Of a stretch of DNA of 64,000 nucleotides, positions 45,996 to 58,174 are shown piece by piece (the stretch's first letter is position 1; the number at the start of each line of letters is the position of its first letter). Made by a program: the position numbers and the translations under genes. The notes beneath the pieces were generated by a model that did not search any database, was not told the DNA's origin, and saw only the letters and a list, made by a program, of their open reading frames with translations. The stretch comes from Allium sativum (Eukaryota > Streptophyta > Magnoliopsida > Asparagales > Amaryllidaceae), in assembly GCA_030737875.1 (NCBI GenBank), contig CM060922.1, positions 322,185,956 through 322,249,955 on the forward strand. The letters run 5' to 3'.

Positions 45996-47089
45996 CCTCG
46001 GGTTAGGCCTATTCGTGTTTTCTAGTTCAAAGGGTTTTGTTTAATTTTCAAATCAGGTTTTGAAAGTAACCATCCCGTCCGTCGGATCAGTTAGGGATAG
46101 CCAGGGAGAGCAGGAAACTTGTATTTTCCAAACTCAAGCCTAGACACTATCCTCTTTGTCACCCTAGAACTTTCTGGTTTATTATTAAAAGAGATGTCAT
46201 TAATAAACCTTTAATTTGTCTAAATTAGTATTTCCTCATTTAGGACAAATTCTATAAGTAAATTAATCCTAATTTACTTATTTCCCAATTACTCTTTTAA
46301 TGTAAATTGTCAACATTTATTCTTACGGCCCATTTTCTCCTCTATATCATGTTTATGCTTTTTGGTATGTAAACCGTACCAAATGAAGTGTCACTAACCA
46401 TGATTTTGCTAATCCTGACAATTACTCCCAATTATGGCCAATTTCAAGTTTATGCCAATATACTTATCGAGCCAAATTAGCTAATCCAATTCTGATTTAA
46501 CATTCTAATTCACGTCAAACTAGACTTATTACTCTAGCTCACTATTCATGTAAATACTAGATTTACACGTCAATACAAGATTCAAATTACACATCTTATA
46601 ATTCATGTCAAATTTATCCAATTTGCATTTCTATGAACATGCCATAATACATGTTCCCAATTTATGCCAATTTCCAAGTTAAACTACGTTTTAGTAAATT
46701 TCATATTTTGCCCCAAATCGCATTCCCACCGTTCGTAAAATCGTGTTTCAATCTAGATTCTAGATTCGTAGCAAATAGGGAATGAACCAAAGATTGCTAT
46801 GAAAAGGATAGATATAACAACTGGCATAAAATGGTTTTGAATAACGACGTAGGTTCAAGAACATGGGTAGACCTAACTAAATAGGTAAATTCCCAAGGTC
46901 TAAAACCAAGAATAGACAGAATAGAGACAGAGGTTCAAGAACATGGGTAGACCTAACTTAATAGGTAAATTCCCAAGGTCTAAAACCAAAGATAACCAAG
47001 AATATAGAAAGTCAGGCCTAGATCCAAAATAAACAACATGATTTTATAACTACAATGTCATGGGCATAAATAATAATCTTATATTCATA

Positions 47090-47330
47090 GTCATAGGCAA
47101 TAATCCTCACAGTTCAATGAATCACAGTCTTAGGCGATGTTCATAGTCATAGGCAATAGTCCTCACAGTTCAATGAATCACAGTCTTAGGCGATGTTTAT
47201 AGTCATAGGCAATAGTCCTCACAGTTCAATGAATCACAGTCTTAGGCGATGTTTATAGTCATAGGCAACGTTCATAGTCATAGGAAATATTCATAGTCAT
47301 AGGCAATATTTTATGTCCCAAAATCAAAGG
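47090..47330 (-). repeat. Tandem repeats in LTR C1
   Basis: About three full and two partial units of 57 bp made of ATAGTCATAGGCAATAGTCC and CAATGAATCACAGTCTTAGG words. Kept in C2 at 50284-50510. Confidence 0.8.
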
Positions 47331-47800
47331 CTTATGTTCATAGTTCTAAGGCATATGATTCCAAAGTCCATAGTTTCACCGTCACAGTCTTATTGGTCAT
47401 CGAATCACAACAGTTCTTAATTAGGTCCAAAGGTACAAGCACTGATTCAAGAAGAAAGATTAGGCATAGTCTTTTATCCCTTTAATTTCATGTCGCGAAT
47501 AAAAGCAAAACGTTCAAATCTAAAAATAACTGACTTACAGAGATTAGATTAGAATAGAAAGGAGGCGTTGCTATGATTCGTAGAAGATCATTCGTTGAAG
47601 TCATTTGAACCTCCTTTTGAATCCTAGCTTGAATCCCTTCTTCTTGAAAGTCTTTTGAGCAACATCTCCTCGTTTTGTTTTATTTTATATATATTATTTA
47701 TTTATATATTTTAGAGGAGGAGAAGAAGCCATGTCTAACTAGAATCTTCGCAGCATAAGGGTAGAAAAAGAATTGTGAATAGAGAAGAAGACCAGGGCTG

Positions 47801-47807
47801 CTTATAT
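47801..47807 (-). promoter_or_regulatory. TATA box, LTR C1
   Basis: The minus strand reads TATATAAG within an LTR U3 of about 450 bp; the same box is at 51007-51000 in C2. Confidence 0.65.
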
Positions 47808-47890
47808 AGTGCTAGGCGGACGAACCTGGTCAGAAAACGTGACTAAATACAGCAGAACGAACCAGCTACAGAAAGCTGGAAAAAGCGGGC

Positions 47891-47975
47891 AGGTCGACAC
47901 CCGTGTCGACTGGGCAGTCGACACGGGGGGGGGGGGGGAGGGGGTAGTGTCGACTGCGCAGTCGACACCCCTGTC
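47891..47975. repeat. GTCGAC cluster and G run in LTR C1
   Basis: Five GTCGAC palindromes, many extended to GTGTCGAC or GTCGACAC, with a run of about 13 G in the middle. C2 (51091-51170) has six and a slightly different G run. Confidence 0.85.
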
Positions 47976-47986
47976 AACTTGACCTG

Positions 47987-48004
47987 GGCGGGAATTTTCC
48001 CGCC
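47987..48004. promoter_or_regulatory. E2F-like palindrome, LTR C1
   Basis: GGCGGGAATTTTCCCGCC, the reverse complement of the family A version; it carries TTTTCCCGCC on the plus strand. Confidence 0.6.
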
Positions 48005-48252
48005 CTGCCCCCTGCGCGTTTGAATTCGAATTTAACTCTATTTTAAACTGTTTTGAACTTGGAATTTTCTAAAAACTTTGACGGGCCATATCTTGGTCAT
48101 ACGGACTCCAATTTTCGAAAACTCGGACTTTATTTCGCGTATTTTTCCGAGACAAACGCAATGGCACAGCCCGTTTCCCTTGATTTTGATTTTAACTTTT
48201 AATTCTTCCTTGATTTGCGAATCTTAGTGTTATAGAATTACGGGGTGTTACA

Positions 48253-50010
48253 TTCACCCCCACTTAAAAGGATTTCGTCCCCGAAATCTTCAAGTTAGGA
48301 AGAATGTGTCCTACCATCCAATCAGCCATCTACTCAACCATTCAATCACAGGCATCCATTGTCCTTAAAAGATTTCTAATGCCCTCATGTTCATATGCAT
48401 AGTGTGTATATGTCTTTTTCTAATGCAAAATCATGCGGTCTACTGATTCAGTTGACCTCCTTAATGCGAATTATGTCAGTGCCATGCGTCCAATCATGTA
48501 TGCAAGCATCCCTAGTTATGTAAATACTACATGCGTGCACAGCCATTCATCCATATGCAACATCCATATGATAACATATCAAGTTCAACTTACAAACAAA
48601 TACATATCTGTAAATGCAATATGAAAGCGTCCGAACTTGATCTAGTGCCTAATACGTATGCTTATGCATTCACGAGCAACCATTTGCAACCACTTGCAAC
48701 CATTCAACCATAACATGTTTCAAATACATGTTTACATCCATTAGCTTCTGCCTAAGGATCGATGATACATCCTAGAGGATATACTTTGGAAAGAGAGAAA
48801 CAATTATGCGTAAGGCTCCTACACAAAGAAATCAAGGATGCACCCTTAAGAAAAAGGGTATGACGCTAGTATCTAGCCTTCTTGAGCTTTACTCCACTGT
48901 ATCTTAACTAATTTAACTTCACGATTGTAAAGTTTCTGACCTCCATCTCTAAAGTAAACAGATGTCAACTATGATACCAAGTGTATGTACTAAGATGATT
49001 AGAGGTCTCTCCCCTTAGCTTATCCATCACGCTATAGCTATGAGGGTAAAAAGGTCACTACGCACTTTCTAGAGTGCCTGCCACAACTATTCATTTCTCA
49101 CGCAAACCACCCTAGTCGAACTCGACATTCCTCAAGTACAAGCCCCAAAGGCCTGAACCAATATCAGACAAGCACCCAAGGAATACCTCCTTCGAATTTA
49201 GACGATCTACGTGAGATGATATAAGCAAACTCGATAGCTATTCTCAAATCCCCTACTAACCAAAAATAAACTGGTCGGACCACCAATTGGATTTGAGACT
49301 CTAGTGGGATCCTTTTACTATACAAGTGCTATGGTGCAGAGACTCAGTTATGGAAGTGGGTATGAACAGTTGCGAAGCGCTAAAACCGAAAGAGTACGGA
49401 CAGAAAACTAAACTCTTCCAACAGAACTTTACATCCTTTCTCCTAGGTGTGCTTGGTGGTGAAAGTATGTACTTGCCCTTCTGAAAATCTTGTGCCTCAT
49501 TCTTGCCCTTGTCCCTAATTATATGCCCTTTCATACCCTAGCAAAGATACTTCCTCTTGTCTTAGGTTTTATGATTTCTTTCTCCTTCGTGAGCTAAATC
49601 TACATCCATGAATTCCTCATCCTCGGGTTGTGCTCCTTAGCCAAACTCCTCATCCCCTTTTGTGTGTAGTCATGTTGACAAATCCCTCGAAAGCTGCCTC
49701 CATCGTTCGGAAAACCCTAGCAAGCTTGAAAGAAAACTGGCTGTAGGTGAAACTACTACGGTTATAGATGGAAGTCGGGCACTACTTCGCCCTTCGATGA
49801 GGTTACCTCCCAGAAAGCCAGGAGCCCCAGAGACTCAAGAAAGAAGGAGACAAGAATTCAAACAGAGGAAGAGAAGACAATGCGTATGGCTTTGGGGAAT
49901 ATGCCTTTAAAACAAATCTTTTCTCTTGAAAATGCTTCTTTTAAAACCGTTTTGAAAATAATTTTTCAAATCTTTTATCTGATGCGGTAACCTTCAGCTC
50001 TGATACCACG
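48253..50010 (-). pseudogene. Family C internal region, gag relic
   Basis: The region is 1758 bp. A minus-strand frame around 49539-49519 reads K-G-H-I-I-R-D, the second half of a CCHC knuckle; the first half and the cysteines are lost. Primer site at 50008-49997, purine tract next to C1. No pol. Confidence 0.7.
49997..50008 (-). other. Primer binding site, family C
   Basis: The minus strand reads TGGTATCAGAGC, two bases from the C2 end. Confidence 0.9.
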
Positions 50011-51447
50011 TGTAACACCCCACGTCCGTTAGTGTCACTCACAAAGGGAATGCACTAAGTTCTGTGGAGCATTTAAGGTAAAAGATGCAGATAAATTACA
50101 GGACAGACATAATAGAGACAGAGGTTCAAGAACATGGGTAGACCTAACTTAATAGGTAAATTCCCAAGGTCTAAAACCAAAGATAACCAAGAATAAACTG
50201 AATAGAAAGTCAGGCCTAGATCCAAAATAAACAACATGGTTTTATAACTACAATGTCATGGGCATAAATAATAATCTTATATTCATAGTTATAGGCAATA
50301 ATCCTCACAGTTCAATGAATCACAGTCTTAGGCGATGTTCATAGTCATAGGCAATAGTCCTCACAGTTCAATGAATCACAGTCTTAGGCGATGTTTATAG
50401 TCATAGGCAATAGTCCTCACAGTTCAATGAATCACAGTCTTAGGCGATGTTTATAGTCATAGGCAACGTTCATAGTCATAGGAAATATTCATAGTCATAG
50501 GCAATATTTTATGTCCCAAAATCAAAGGCTTATGTTCATAGTTCCAAGGCATATGGTTCCAAAGTCCATAGTTTCACCGTCACAGTCTTATTGGTCATCG
50601 AATCGCAACAGTTCTTAATTAGGTCCAAAGGTACAAGCACTGATTCAAGAAGAAAGATTAGGCATAGTCTTTTGTCCCTTTAATTTCATGTCGTGAATAA
50701 AAGCAAAACGTTCAAATCTAAAAATAACTGACTTACAGAGATTAGATTAGAATAGAAAGGAGGCATTGCTATGATTCGTAGAAGATCATCCGTTGAAGTC
50801 GTTTGAACCTCCTTTTGAATCCTAGCTTGAATCCCTTCTTCTTGAAAGTCTTTTGAGCAGCATCTCCTTGTCTTGTTTTATTTTATATATATTATTTATT
50901 TATATATTTTAGAGGAGGAGAAGAAGCCATGTCTAACTAGAATCTTCGCAGCATAAGGGTAGAAAAAGAATTGTGAATAGAGAAGAAGACCAGGGCTGCT
51001 TATATAGTGCTAGGCGGACGAACCTGGTCAGAATACGTGACCAAATACAGCAGAACGAACCAGCTACAGAAAGCTGGAAAAAGCGGGCAGGTCGACACCC
51101 GTGTCGACTGGGCAGTCGACACCGGGGGGGGGGGGGAGGTGGTGTCGACTGCGCAGTCGACATCCCTGTCGACTTGACCTGGGCGGGAATTTTCCCGCCC
51201 TGCCCCCTGCGCATTTGAATTCGAATTTAACTCTATTTTAAACTGTTTTGAACTTGGAATTTTCTGAAAACTTTGACGGGCCATATCTTGGTCATATGGA
51301 CTCCGATTTTCGAAAACTCGGACTCTATTTCGCGTATTTTTCCGAGACGAACGCAATGGAGCAGCCCGTTTCCCTTGATTTTGATTTTAACTTTTAATTC
51401 TTCCTTGATTTGCGAATCTTAGTGTTACAGAATTACGGGGCGTTACA
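50011..51447 (-). repeat. Family C LTR C2, internally deleted
   Basis: The LTR is 1437 bp. The first 90 bp match the start of C1, then the sequence jumps to the part equal to 46916 onward. At the breakpoint both C1 sequences have GACAGA-type words (43691-43698 and 46915-46920), suggesting a deletion through microhomology. U3, TATA box and ends are kept. Confidence 0.88.
51182..51199. promoter_or_regulatory. E2F-like palindrome, LTR C2
   Basis: Same sequence as in C1. Confidence 0.6.
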
Positions 51448-51702
51448 GTGCCAGTGTATTTTTGTACTGGCGCACTTCACAAGTGCGCCAGTGTATTCTG
51501 GCTTATTTCCGGTTTTTCTGCCTAACTTCGTTCGTCCATATCTTTTTGATATGGTATCCATTTTACGCAAACTCGGACTCTATCTCAAGCAGAATTTCGA
51601 GACGAACGCAATGGCGCAACCCGTTTCCCTTAATTCTTCTACTAAAATTAAGTATACTTTAATTTGTTACTTACACGTTCACAGAAAATACGGGGTGTTA
51701 TA
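51448..51702 (-). repeat. Family B left LTR, second part
   Basis: Begins with the GTGCC duplication made by family C and continues to the LTR end, here TGTTATA instead of TGTTACA (one C-to-T change). The U3 block with GAGACGAACGCAATGG is at 51599-51614. Palindromic AAGTGCGCC lies in place of the GTCGAC cluster. Confidence 0.88.
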
Positions 51703-53307
51703 TTCTCCCCTCCTTAAAGGATTTCGTCCCCGAAATCTTTAAGTTAAGAAGAATGTGTCCTACCATCCAATCATCCATCTACTCAACCATCATCCACAAG
51801 CATCCATTGTCCTTAGAAAACTTCTAATGTTGTATGAACATATGCAAAAGTGTGTGTATATTTCTCTTATCTAATGCAAAGATCAGGCGGTCTACTGATT
51901 CAGTTGACCTCCTCAATGCGAACCATGTTTGTGTCATGAGTCCAATTATGTATTCAAGAAATCCTATTTGATACACATCGTTTCTATATTTGTGCATAAT
52001 CATTCATCCAATTGCAACATCCATGTGATGAGCCAATCATTTTGCATCCACAAAAATTGAAAAATGCGCACACATTCATATGCAATATGAGAGTGTTTTT
52101 AGCCGATCTAGTGCCTAGTGTGTGTATATGCATCCACGAGCAACCACTAGCAACCACTTGCATTCACTTGCAACCATCAAACATAGCATGTCTCAAAAAC
52201 ATGTTTACATCCATTAGTTTCTACCTAAAGGTCGAAGACTCGATCGATAGGATACAGCCAAGTGATAGAAGCAAGTACAATTAAAATAAAAGTTCTGTTC
52301 CCATTAGACATCGGTTAAGAAAATAAATCCCTAAGTATAAACCCCGAAGACCGAAATCAACATCAGATTGACACTCAGAGAATTACTCCCATTAAACAAT
52401 GTCAAAACTGGAAATCTACTTCACGTTTCGAGTAAAAACTCCTATCCTTTTCAGAAATATTCAGCTACTTACAGACTACTGATACAGATCAGATTATCAA
52501 ATGATTCTTAGGAAATTAAGCATGATAAAACCCTACCATATCCCACAAAAACCAGAATGTATGCGTCATAGTCAACTTAACGCCTAACATAGATACCCTC
52601 AAACCCCAACCTATCACAAACAGATGAGCCCTAATCCTCATGGGGTTTGAGAATATAGTGGGATCAGAAACAAGACTAGCATTAAAGTGCAGAGTCTCAA
52701 TTACAGAATCAAAATGCCAGAATCAAAGAGAGTTTTAACTCAATAATCAAATAAGGAAATTAATCCTTCTACAGAAATTTTTCCTATCTCTATCCTATCC
52801 ACCAGCCACGAGAGCATTCGCCTGCCCTCCTGAAGTAGGTTCTGCCCTCTGCCCTTGCCTTCTGGGGCAATCCTTGATCAGATGTCATGTCTCACCTCAC
52901 TGAAAACAACAAGTCTTCTTACATGTTAACAAGTCTTTCTCTAAAGTTGCCCCCATCGCGTGGAAAACCCTGCGAAGCTCGAAAGAGGATTAGTCGTAGG
53001 TGAAATTACTGCGGCTACAGATGGAAGTTAAGCACTTCATTTCCCTTCGACAGGCGCCGTAGTCTCATCATGCCTACGGAACCATGTCGCGATGAGGTTA
53101 CCTCTCAGAAAGCCAGGAGCCCCCGGAGACTCAGAAAAGAAGGAAACAAGGATTAAACAGAAAATCAAAAGATAGATATATGGCTTTAGGGACTATGTTT
53201 TTCAAAATAAACTCTACTTTTGAAAATACTTCCTTTTTAAAACCTCTTCGAAAATAGTTTTCAAAAACTTTTTATCAAATCTGATAACCTTCAGCTCGGA
53301 TACCAAG
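51703..53307 (-). pseudogene. Family B internal region, gag/protease relic
   Basis: The region is 1605 bp. On the minus strand at 52911-52865 a CCHC knuckle can be read as C-F-Q-stop-G-E-T-stop-H-L-I-K-D-C-P: spacing is right but two positions, one of them a cysteine, are stop codons. Further on, at 52730-52716, L-F-D-S-G matches the retropepsin active site, followed by a stop. The rest of pol is absent. This is the clearest proof that the family derives from a gag-pol gypsy element. The primer site carries one change. Confidence 0.8.
53294..53305 (-). other. Primer binding site, family B, one mismatch
   Basis: The minus strand reads TGGTATCCGAGC; the A of the usual TGGTATCAGAGC is replaced by C. 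Confidence 0.8.
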
Positions 53308-54985
53308 TGTAACACCCCATCTCCGTTAAGGTCACTCGCAAAGGGAATGCCTTAACTTTGATGGAGCGTTTTAGTAGACAGAACAGAGTATTACAAGACA
53401 GATAAGTAGTACTTGAAAAATTATAACTTTATTACAACAGAAGCATAAATAAGTTTGGTTACATCTTTCTAAATCACAATACCAAAACTCAAGTACACAA
53501 TTATCAGTCTTATACAAAATCCTTCAGAATGTAAAGTTTCAAAGCTATAATCCCCAACATAAACTGCCATGAAAAGATAGAGTCAAAGCCAAGCAATACT
53601 CCAAGCACTTCAAGCAGAGAGAATCAGAATCAAGCTCCTATGTTTCCACCCTGAGCATCTGGGGGCGGGGGTGGAACGGAAAGAAAAGGGGCAAAAACAA
53701 ACGAGGTCAGCCATAAAGTCTGGCGAGTCCAGCGACTTCCAGCATATAAACAGATAATATTATCATGACATGTAAATAAAGCTGGATGAGAGATTACATC
53801 AACAGGAATAACAGATATACTTTAAGTTAACAGAAGAAACAGAATGATGTAAACCAAGTTATGTTCCTTACTTACATCTTTCTTCTCTGCACTAATACTA
53901 GTATAACAGGGTTAGATGTTACCCTAATGTCTAAACTGAAACAGAATCGAAACAGAATAATCTATACAGAAACAGAATGCTAGTAATGGGCCTTCACCAC
54001 CCTAACAGACAGAAGGTACAGAAGTAGAATACTAATAATGGGTCTTTACCGCCCTAACAGACAGAAGGTACGGAAACAGAATACTAATAATGGGCCTTTA
54101 CCACCCAACTAATGGGCCTTTACCACCCCAACAGACAGAAGGTACGGAAACAGAATCAGAAACGGAATCAGAGACGGAAACAGAATAATCCCTACGGAAA
54201 CAGAATGTTAGAATTAGGTGTACACTAGTAATGGGCCTTTACCACCCCTACATACAGTACCACGCAGAAACAGACAGGTGTTACCACCCAACAGAAACAG
54301 ACGGTACCAACAGAAACAGACAGAACTAAGTGTACCCTAAGTCCTACCCCAAACTATTGGCTCCCTAATACATAAATACCTTGTGTCGGCCCCACAGTAG
54401 GGTGTATTACTCCCTAAAGTGGCAACCTATTGGCACAGACCTATTTATAGATGTCATGGTGTCTTACATCCTCAGAGCAGACCGGATCCATGCACGCACA
54501 TGACCCGGTTGGATCGCACCATCAACACCCCTCGTCATTATCAGAATGAACCGCTTATAATTAGTTCAGTAAGCGTGTCCGGACCCCTACATAGCGTGGG
54601 GTCAAAGTTTTTGATGCCAGAAAGGGTTACTGACTAATATGGGTCCCAAACAACAGATGACACAAGTATTTCCCCTCCTAACCTTATGTCCCCAGACTAA
54701 TAGATTTCAGATTAACTTATTTACAAGTTTCAGACATACAGAGTTCAGATTTACTAGTTCACAGATCAGACAATCAAGTTAACAAGTTTTCAGACTAACG
54801 GACTAGATGTATAGTTTTAACAGACTTACAGATTGTCTAAGTTTGTATTGGGCCTACAGATTCAAGAAACGGGTTTGTTAAATTCATCAGTCCAGTTGGT
54901 TTAACCCTATCCACCCAACACGTTTTAGACGTCATATTTATCTCAGATTTGCGATAATTAAATATTAATGCACAGACCTCTCACA

Positions 54986-55058
54986 TTAGGTCGGCAGCTT
55001 GTGGCTACTGGATATGCCGGGCGGTTTCAAGCAGACTTCTACCACAAGCCAGACCTAA
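54986..55058 (-). other. Covarying stem-loop, family B copy 1 (right LTR)
   Basis: Inner stem GCTTGTGG / CCACAAGC is perfect here, unlike in the left LTR; outer stem TTAGGTC / GACCTAA. Confidence 0.78.
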
Positions 55059-55101
55059 CCTCGTGTCTAAGATATTTTAGTTATGCCTACGACCTCTCAC
55101 A

Positions 55102-55174
55102 TTAGACTGACAGTTTGCGGTCGCTGGTTAAGCCGGTTGGTTCTAGGCAGGCTTCTACCGCAAACGGAGTCTAG
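55102..55174 (-). other. Covarying stem-loop, family B copy 2 (right LTR)
   Basis: Inner stem GTTTGCGGT / ACCGCAAAC; the outer stem has lost its last pair (GTCTAG instead of GTCTAA). Confidence 0.75.
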
Positions 55175-56881
55175 CCTCGTGTCATATCCACTTTATTCCA
55201 TTACAGAAAATATCAGACTAATTATGTCCATTTAGCAGATTTAACTTCTTCAGAAGTTACGGCAGATTATCCAAAGTTCTATTAACATGTTTTGCTCAAT
55301 TTTAGATCGAGCCTCCAAATTACAATTATTCAGCTTTCATCAAATTAAGCAATTCAACAGATTTAGCAGATAACAGATCTAGCAGATTAGGAAATTTAGC
55401 AGATTAGCAGAACATGCAATTCAACAGATTTAGCAGATTAGGCAATTCAACAGATTAGCAGATTTAACATTTCTTAAAAATTCTATTTACATATCTTGCT
55501 TAATCATAAATTAAGCCTAAACTTACATGCTCAAATCATGGTCATAATTCATAATACAATATATGTCCCCAAATTTTCATTAAACTTTGCACAGTACAGA
55601 ACACTCTCTAAAAGCCCCAAATCATGATATGAATTATGCCAAATTATATCCTTTAATGCTAATATCCAAAAATCCATATTTAGGCGCATTCACATTAATA
55701 GTTATCCTATTTTAATATAGGTCCTTACGCCTAAGTTTTATATTCCTTTTTCAAGTCATGAACCGTTATATAAAATATACCAAAAAATCTAGATCTTTAA
55801 ATTATTTCCTCTCAAAATCAGATCTTAATTTTTATATGCATTTTGTCCCCAAGTTTCAAGTCACATGTTAGCATTCAATGATTCCTCTTCTTCTAAGTCA
55901 CAGAGTATGCACAGATCTAGATCTAATTTACAATATATGTCCTTTTCTCAAATCAGTCACAGATCAGTCATGTCCAATTATGCATTATTCATTATTTACT
56001 CCAAAATTTAGCGTTCGTGTGTTAATCTCTTATGAGATTTGGCGTAGGCTCGTAGTAGCCTAGCTATAGAACAGAAAAAGAAAGAAAGAGAATAGTCACA
56101 AAAAAACAGATCTGACAGATAAGAATATGCATATCTTCAGATTCAAATTTATAGCCATGTCAAGAACATAATTAAAGTTCATATCTGAAAATAATTGTAC
56201 TCACAAAAAGGGAACGATTCTTGTATTCCGGGATCTGTATTCTGACACTGAATAGATCTTCTTTGGCATAGACTATCGATTAGATTAGAAAATAGTTGTT
56301 CTCTTTTAATACTATTCAGATTGGAAGAAGATGCACTAGTTCTAGCTTAGATTTCAACAGAGTAGCAACGCCATTATTTTATTTTAATTAGAACAGAGGC
56401 AGAGTATAGGCAGAATGAAATTGTGTGGAGAGAAAATGAGGTTTGGGGGGTGTTTTTACAGGAGAATAGGGTGATTTAGAGCCTTCAGATCAGTCCAGAA
56501 GTCATCAGAACCACCTAGCTCGAAGACAGGTCATCCAGCCACTCAGAAGAAGACACGTCATCACAGAACACTCCAGAATTATGTGCTGGATCGGTATGGG
56601 CGCACTTGGCAAGTGTGCCAGTGTATTTCTGTACTGGCGCACTTCACAAGTGCACCAGTGTATTCTGGCTTGTTTCCGGTTTTTCTGCCTAACTTCGTTC
56701 ATCCATATCTTCTTCATACGGTATCCGTTTTACGCAAACTCGGACTCTATCTCAAGTCTCAAGTAGAATTTCGAGACGAACGCAATGGCGCAACCCGTTT
56801 CCCTTATTTCTTCTCCTAAAATTAAGTATACTTTAATTTGTTACTTACACGTTCACAGAAAATACGGGGTGTTACACCAGT

Positions 56882-57216
56882 TAAAGATTCAAAATAGCAT
56901 ATAGTTTTTAAATTTATATATACCACATACTGAAACAGGCTTCATCGATAGGATCAGATCTCGTATGGTATTATACCTACCAGAATTACGACCCAAGTAA
57001 TAAACCTTTCTATCTAATTAGTGTCTAAAAGGATAATGTTTAGGCTTATAATTGGATAATCAAGTATTCTCCCCTTCTTAGCTAAAGTTCTGGCGTAATT
57101 GATGGAACAAGTTCAAAAAGTTGACCCATATGCAACCAGCGTGCTTGGGCCTTAGGTTATTATTCCACATAATTTGAAAATATTACACATACGTGTGTGT
57201 ATTATATATAAGAGGA
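56882..57216. other. Noncoding stretch, nothing recognised
   Basis: No gene or bounded repeat recognised between family B and the next MITE. Confidence 0.4.
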
Positions 57217-57224
57217 ATTATATG

Positions 57225-58019
57225 CAAGGTTTTAAATCTCGGATATCAATCACGTTTCGTCTTGAAGATTTTAGAGACTTGATCTCGTATCGGGGGAGAT
57301 CTCGGACGAGATGAGTCTACTCGGGGGTTCGTCTCGGATTTCCAACTCGGGTCTGAAAGTTCATATCAGAACAATCTCGGGGTATATAATATGTTAAAAA
57401 AAAATGATATTCTTACAAAATAATTTTAATGAATGCTATTTTAAACTTGAATTGCAAAATCACTTTATTATTCTTTATTTACAAAAGATCATTCATATTC
57501 TAAATCGTAGTATGATTAAAACATAAATATAAGACAATGCAAATAGATTAGTGCTTAAAACATATAATTTATGAAGATGAATTATTGTTAGACAAAACAT
57601 TAAAACGATCCAAAACATTAAAAAAATACATCATAAGTAGACCATAAAATACATAATAGGTAACACGTATGTAAAAAAGACGAATTTGAAAATCATAAGC
57701 ATTATAGAACATATATGAACATACAATATAGTCATTTAACATGCAAAATGTAAAATAGCAGGAGATTATCGTGGCTAGATTTGAGTTTTTTAAATTTGTT
57801 CTGGTTCAGGCACACATTTAAATCTTAACGAAAAAAACCAAGATCTCGGACGATATTCCTGCATTTCATATCGGTCGATATATCATTCGACATTGCAATA
57901 TCTCGGGCGATATATTCGAATGGAGATTTACAGTGATATTTGTTGTTTCTTTTCAGAAGGAGCCCAAAATGAGATCTCGAAGAAGATCTCGGGCAATATT
58001 TTCGAGATTTGAAACAATG
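57225..58019. mobile_element. hAT-like MITE with TCTCGG repeats
   Basis: Ends CAAGGTTTTAAATCTCG and (reverse complement) CATTGTTTCAAATCTCG match at 14 of 17 positions. Flanks ATTATATG (57217-57224) and GTTATATG (58020-58027) form an 8-bp duplication with one mismatch. Both subterminal parts repeat TCTCGG and GGGCGATAT words; the middle is very AT-rich. Noncoding, 795 bp. Confidence 0.8.
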
Positions 58020-58174
58020 GTTATATGGCACCCCTTTTACACCTCAATTACAGTCTTTCATATAATAATAAGTTAGTGGGAGGAGAGAAAATTTATGGGA
58101 GGTGAGAGAAACAGGAATATGTGGTGGAAACTAGAGGGACTACAGGGGTGCTGCATTATTTAGGGTGCTCTTGA

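Larger units (their letters stand above)
43600..48252 (-). repeat. Family C LTR C1 (complete)
   Basis: The LTR is 4653 bp and its order is like family A: hairpins near 43941 and 44573, GGTTAAGT array (45235-45880), one covarying stem-loop, a 32-bp motif GGTAGACCTAACT... twice (46865, 46947), tandem repeats (47090-47330), TATA box and GTCGAC / E2F-like region. Confidence 0.92.
43600..51447 (-). mobile_element. Family C LTR retrotransposon nested in family B
   Basis: LTR C1 43600-48252, internal 48253-50010, LTR C2 50011-51447. Exact duplication GTGCC at 43595-43599 and 51448-51452. The uninterrupted target is present in the right LTR of B at 56615-56619. LTR ends are TGTAACACCCCACGTCCG and GTTACA. 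C2 lost about 3.2 kb of its interior. Non-autonomous, minus strand. Confidence 0.94.
40343..56876 (-). mobile_element. Family B LTR retrotransposon with family C nested in it
   Basis: Left LTR (40343-43599 and 51453-51702), internal region 51703-53307, right LTR 53308-56876. Exact 5-bp duplication CCAGT at 40338-40342 and 56877-56881. The primer site and purine tract put it on the minus strand. Family C (43600-51447) is inserted in the left LTR. Architecture and LTR end sequence (TGTAACACCCCACCTCCG) are like family A, but overall sequence is distinct. Non-autonomous. Confidence 0.93.
53308..56876 (-). repeat. Family B right LTR
   Basis: The LTR is 3569 bp and contains the uninterrupted insertion site of family C at 56615-56619. 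The TATA box seen in the left LTR reads TGTAAAAA here (56460-56453). Confidence 0.92.
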
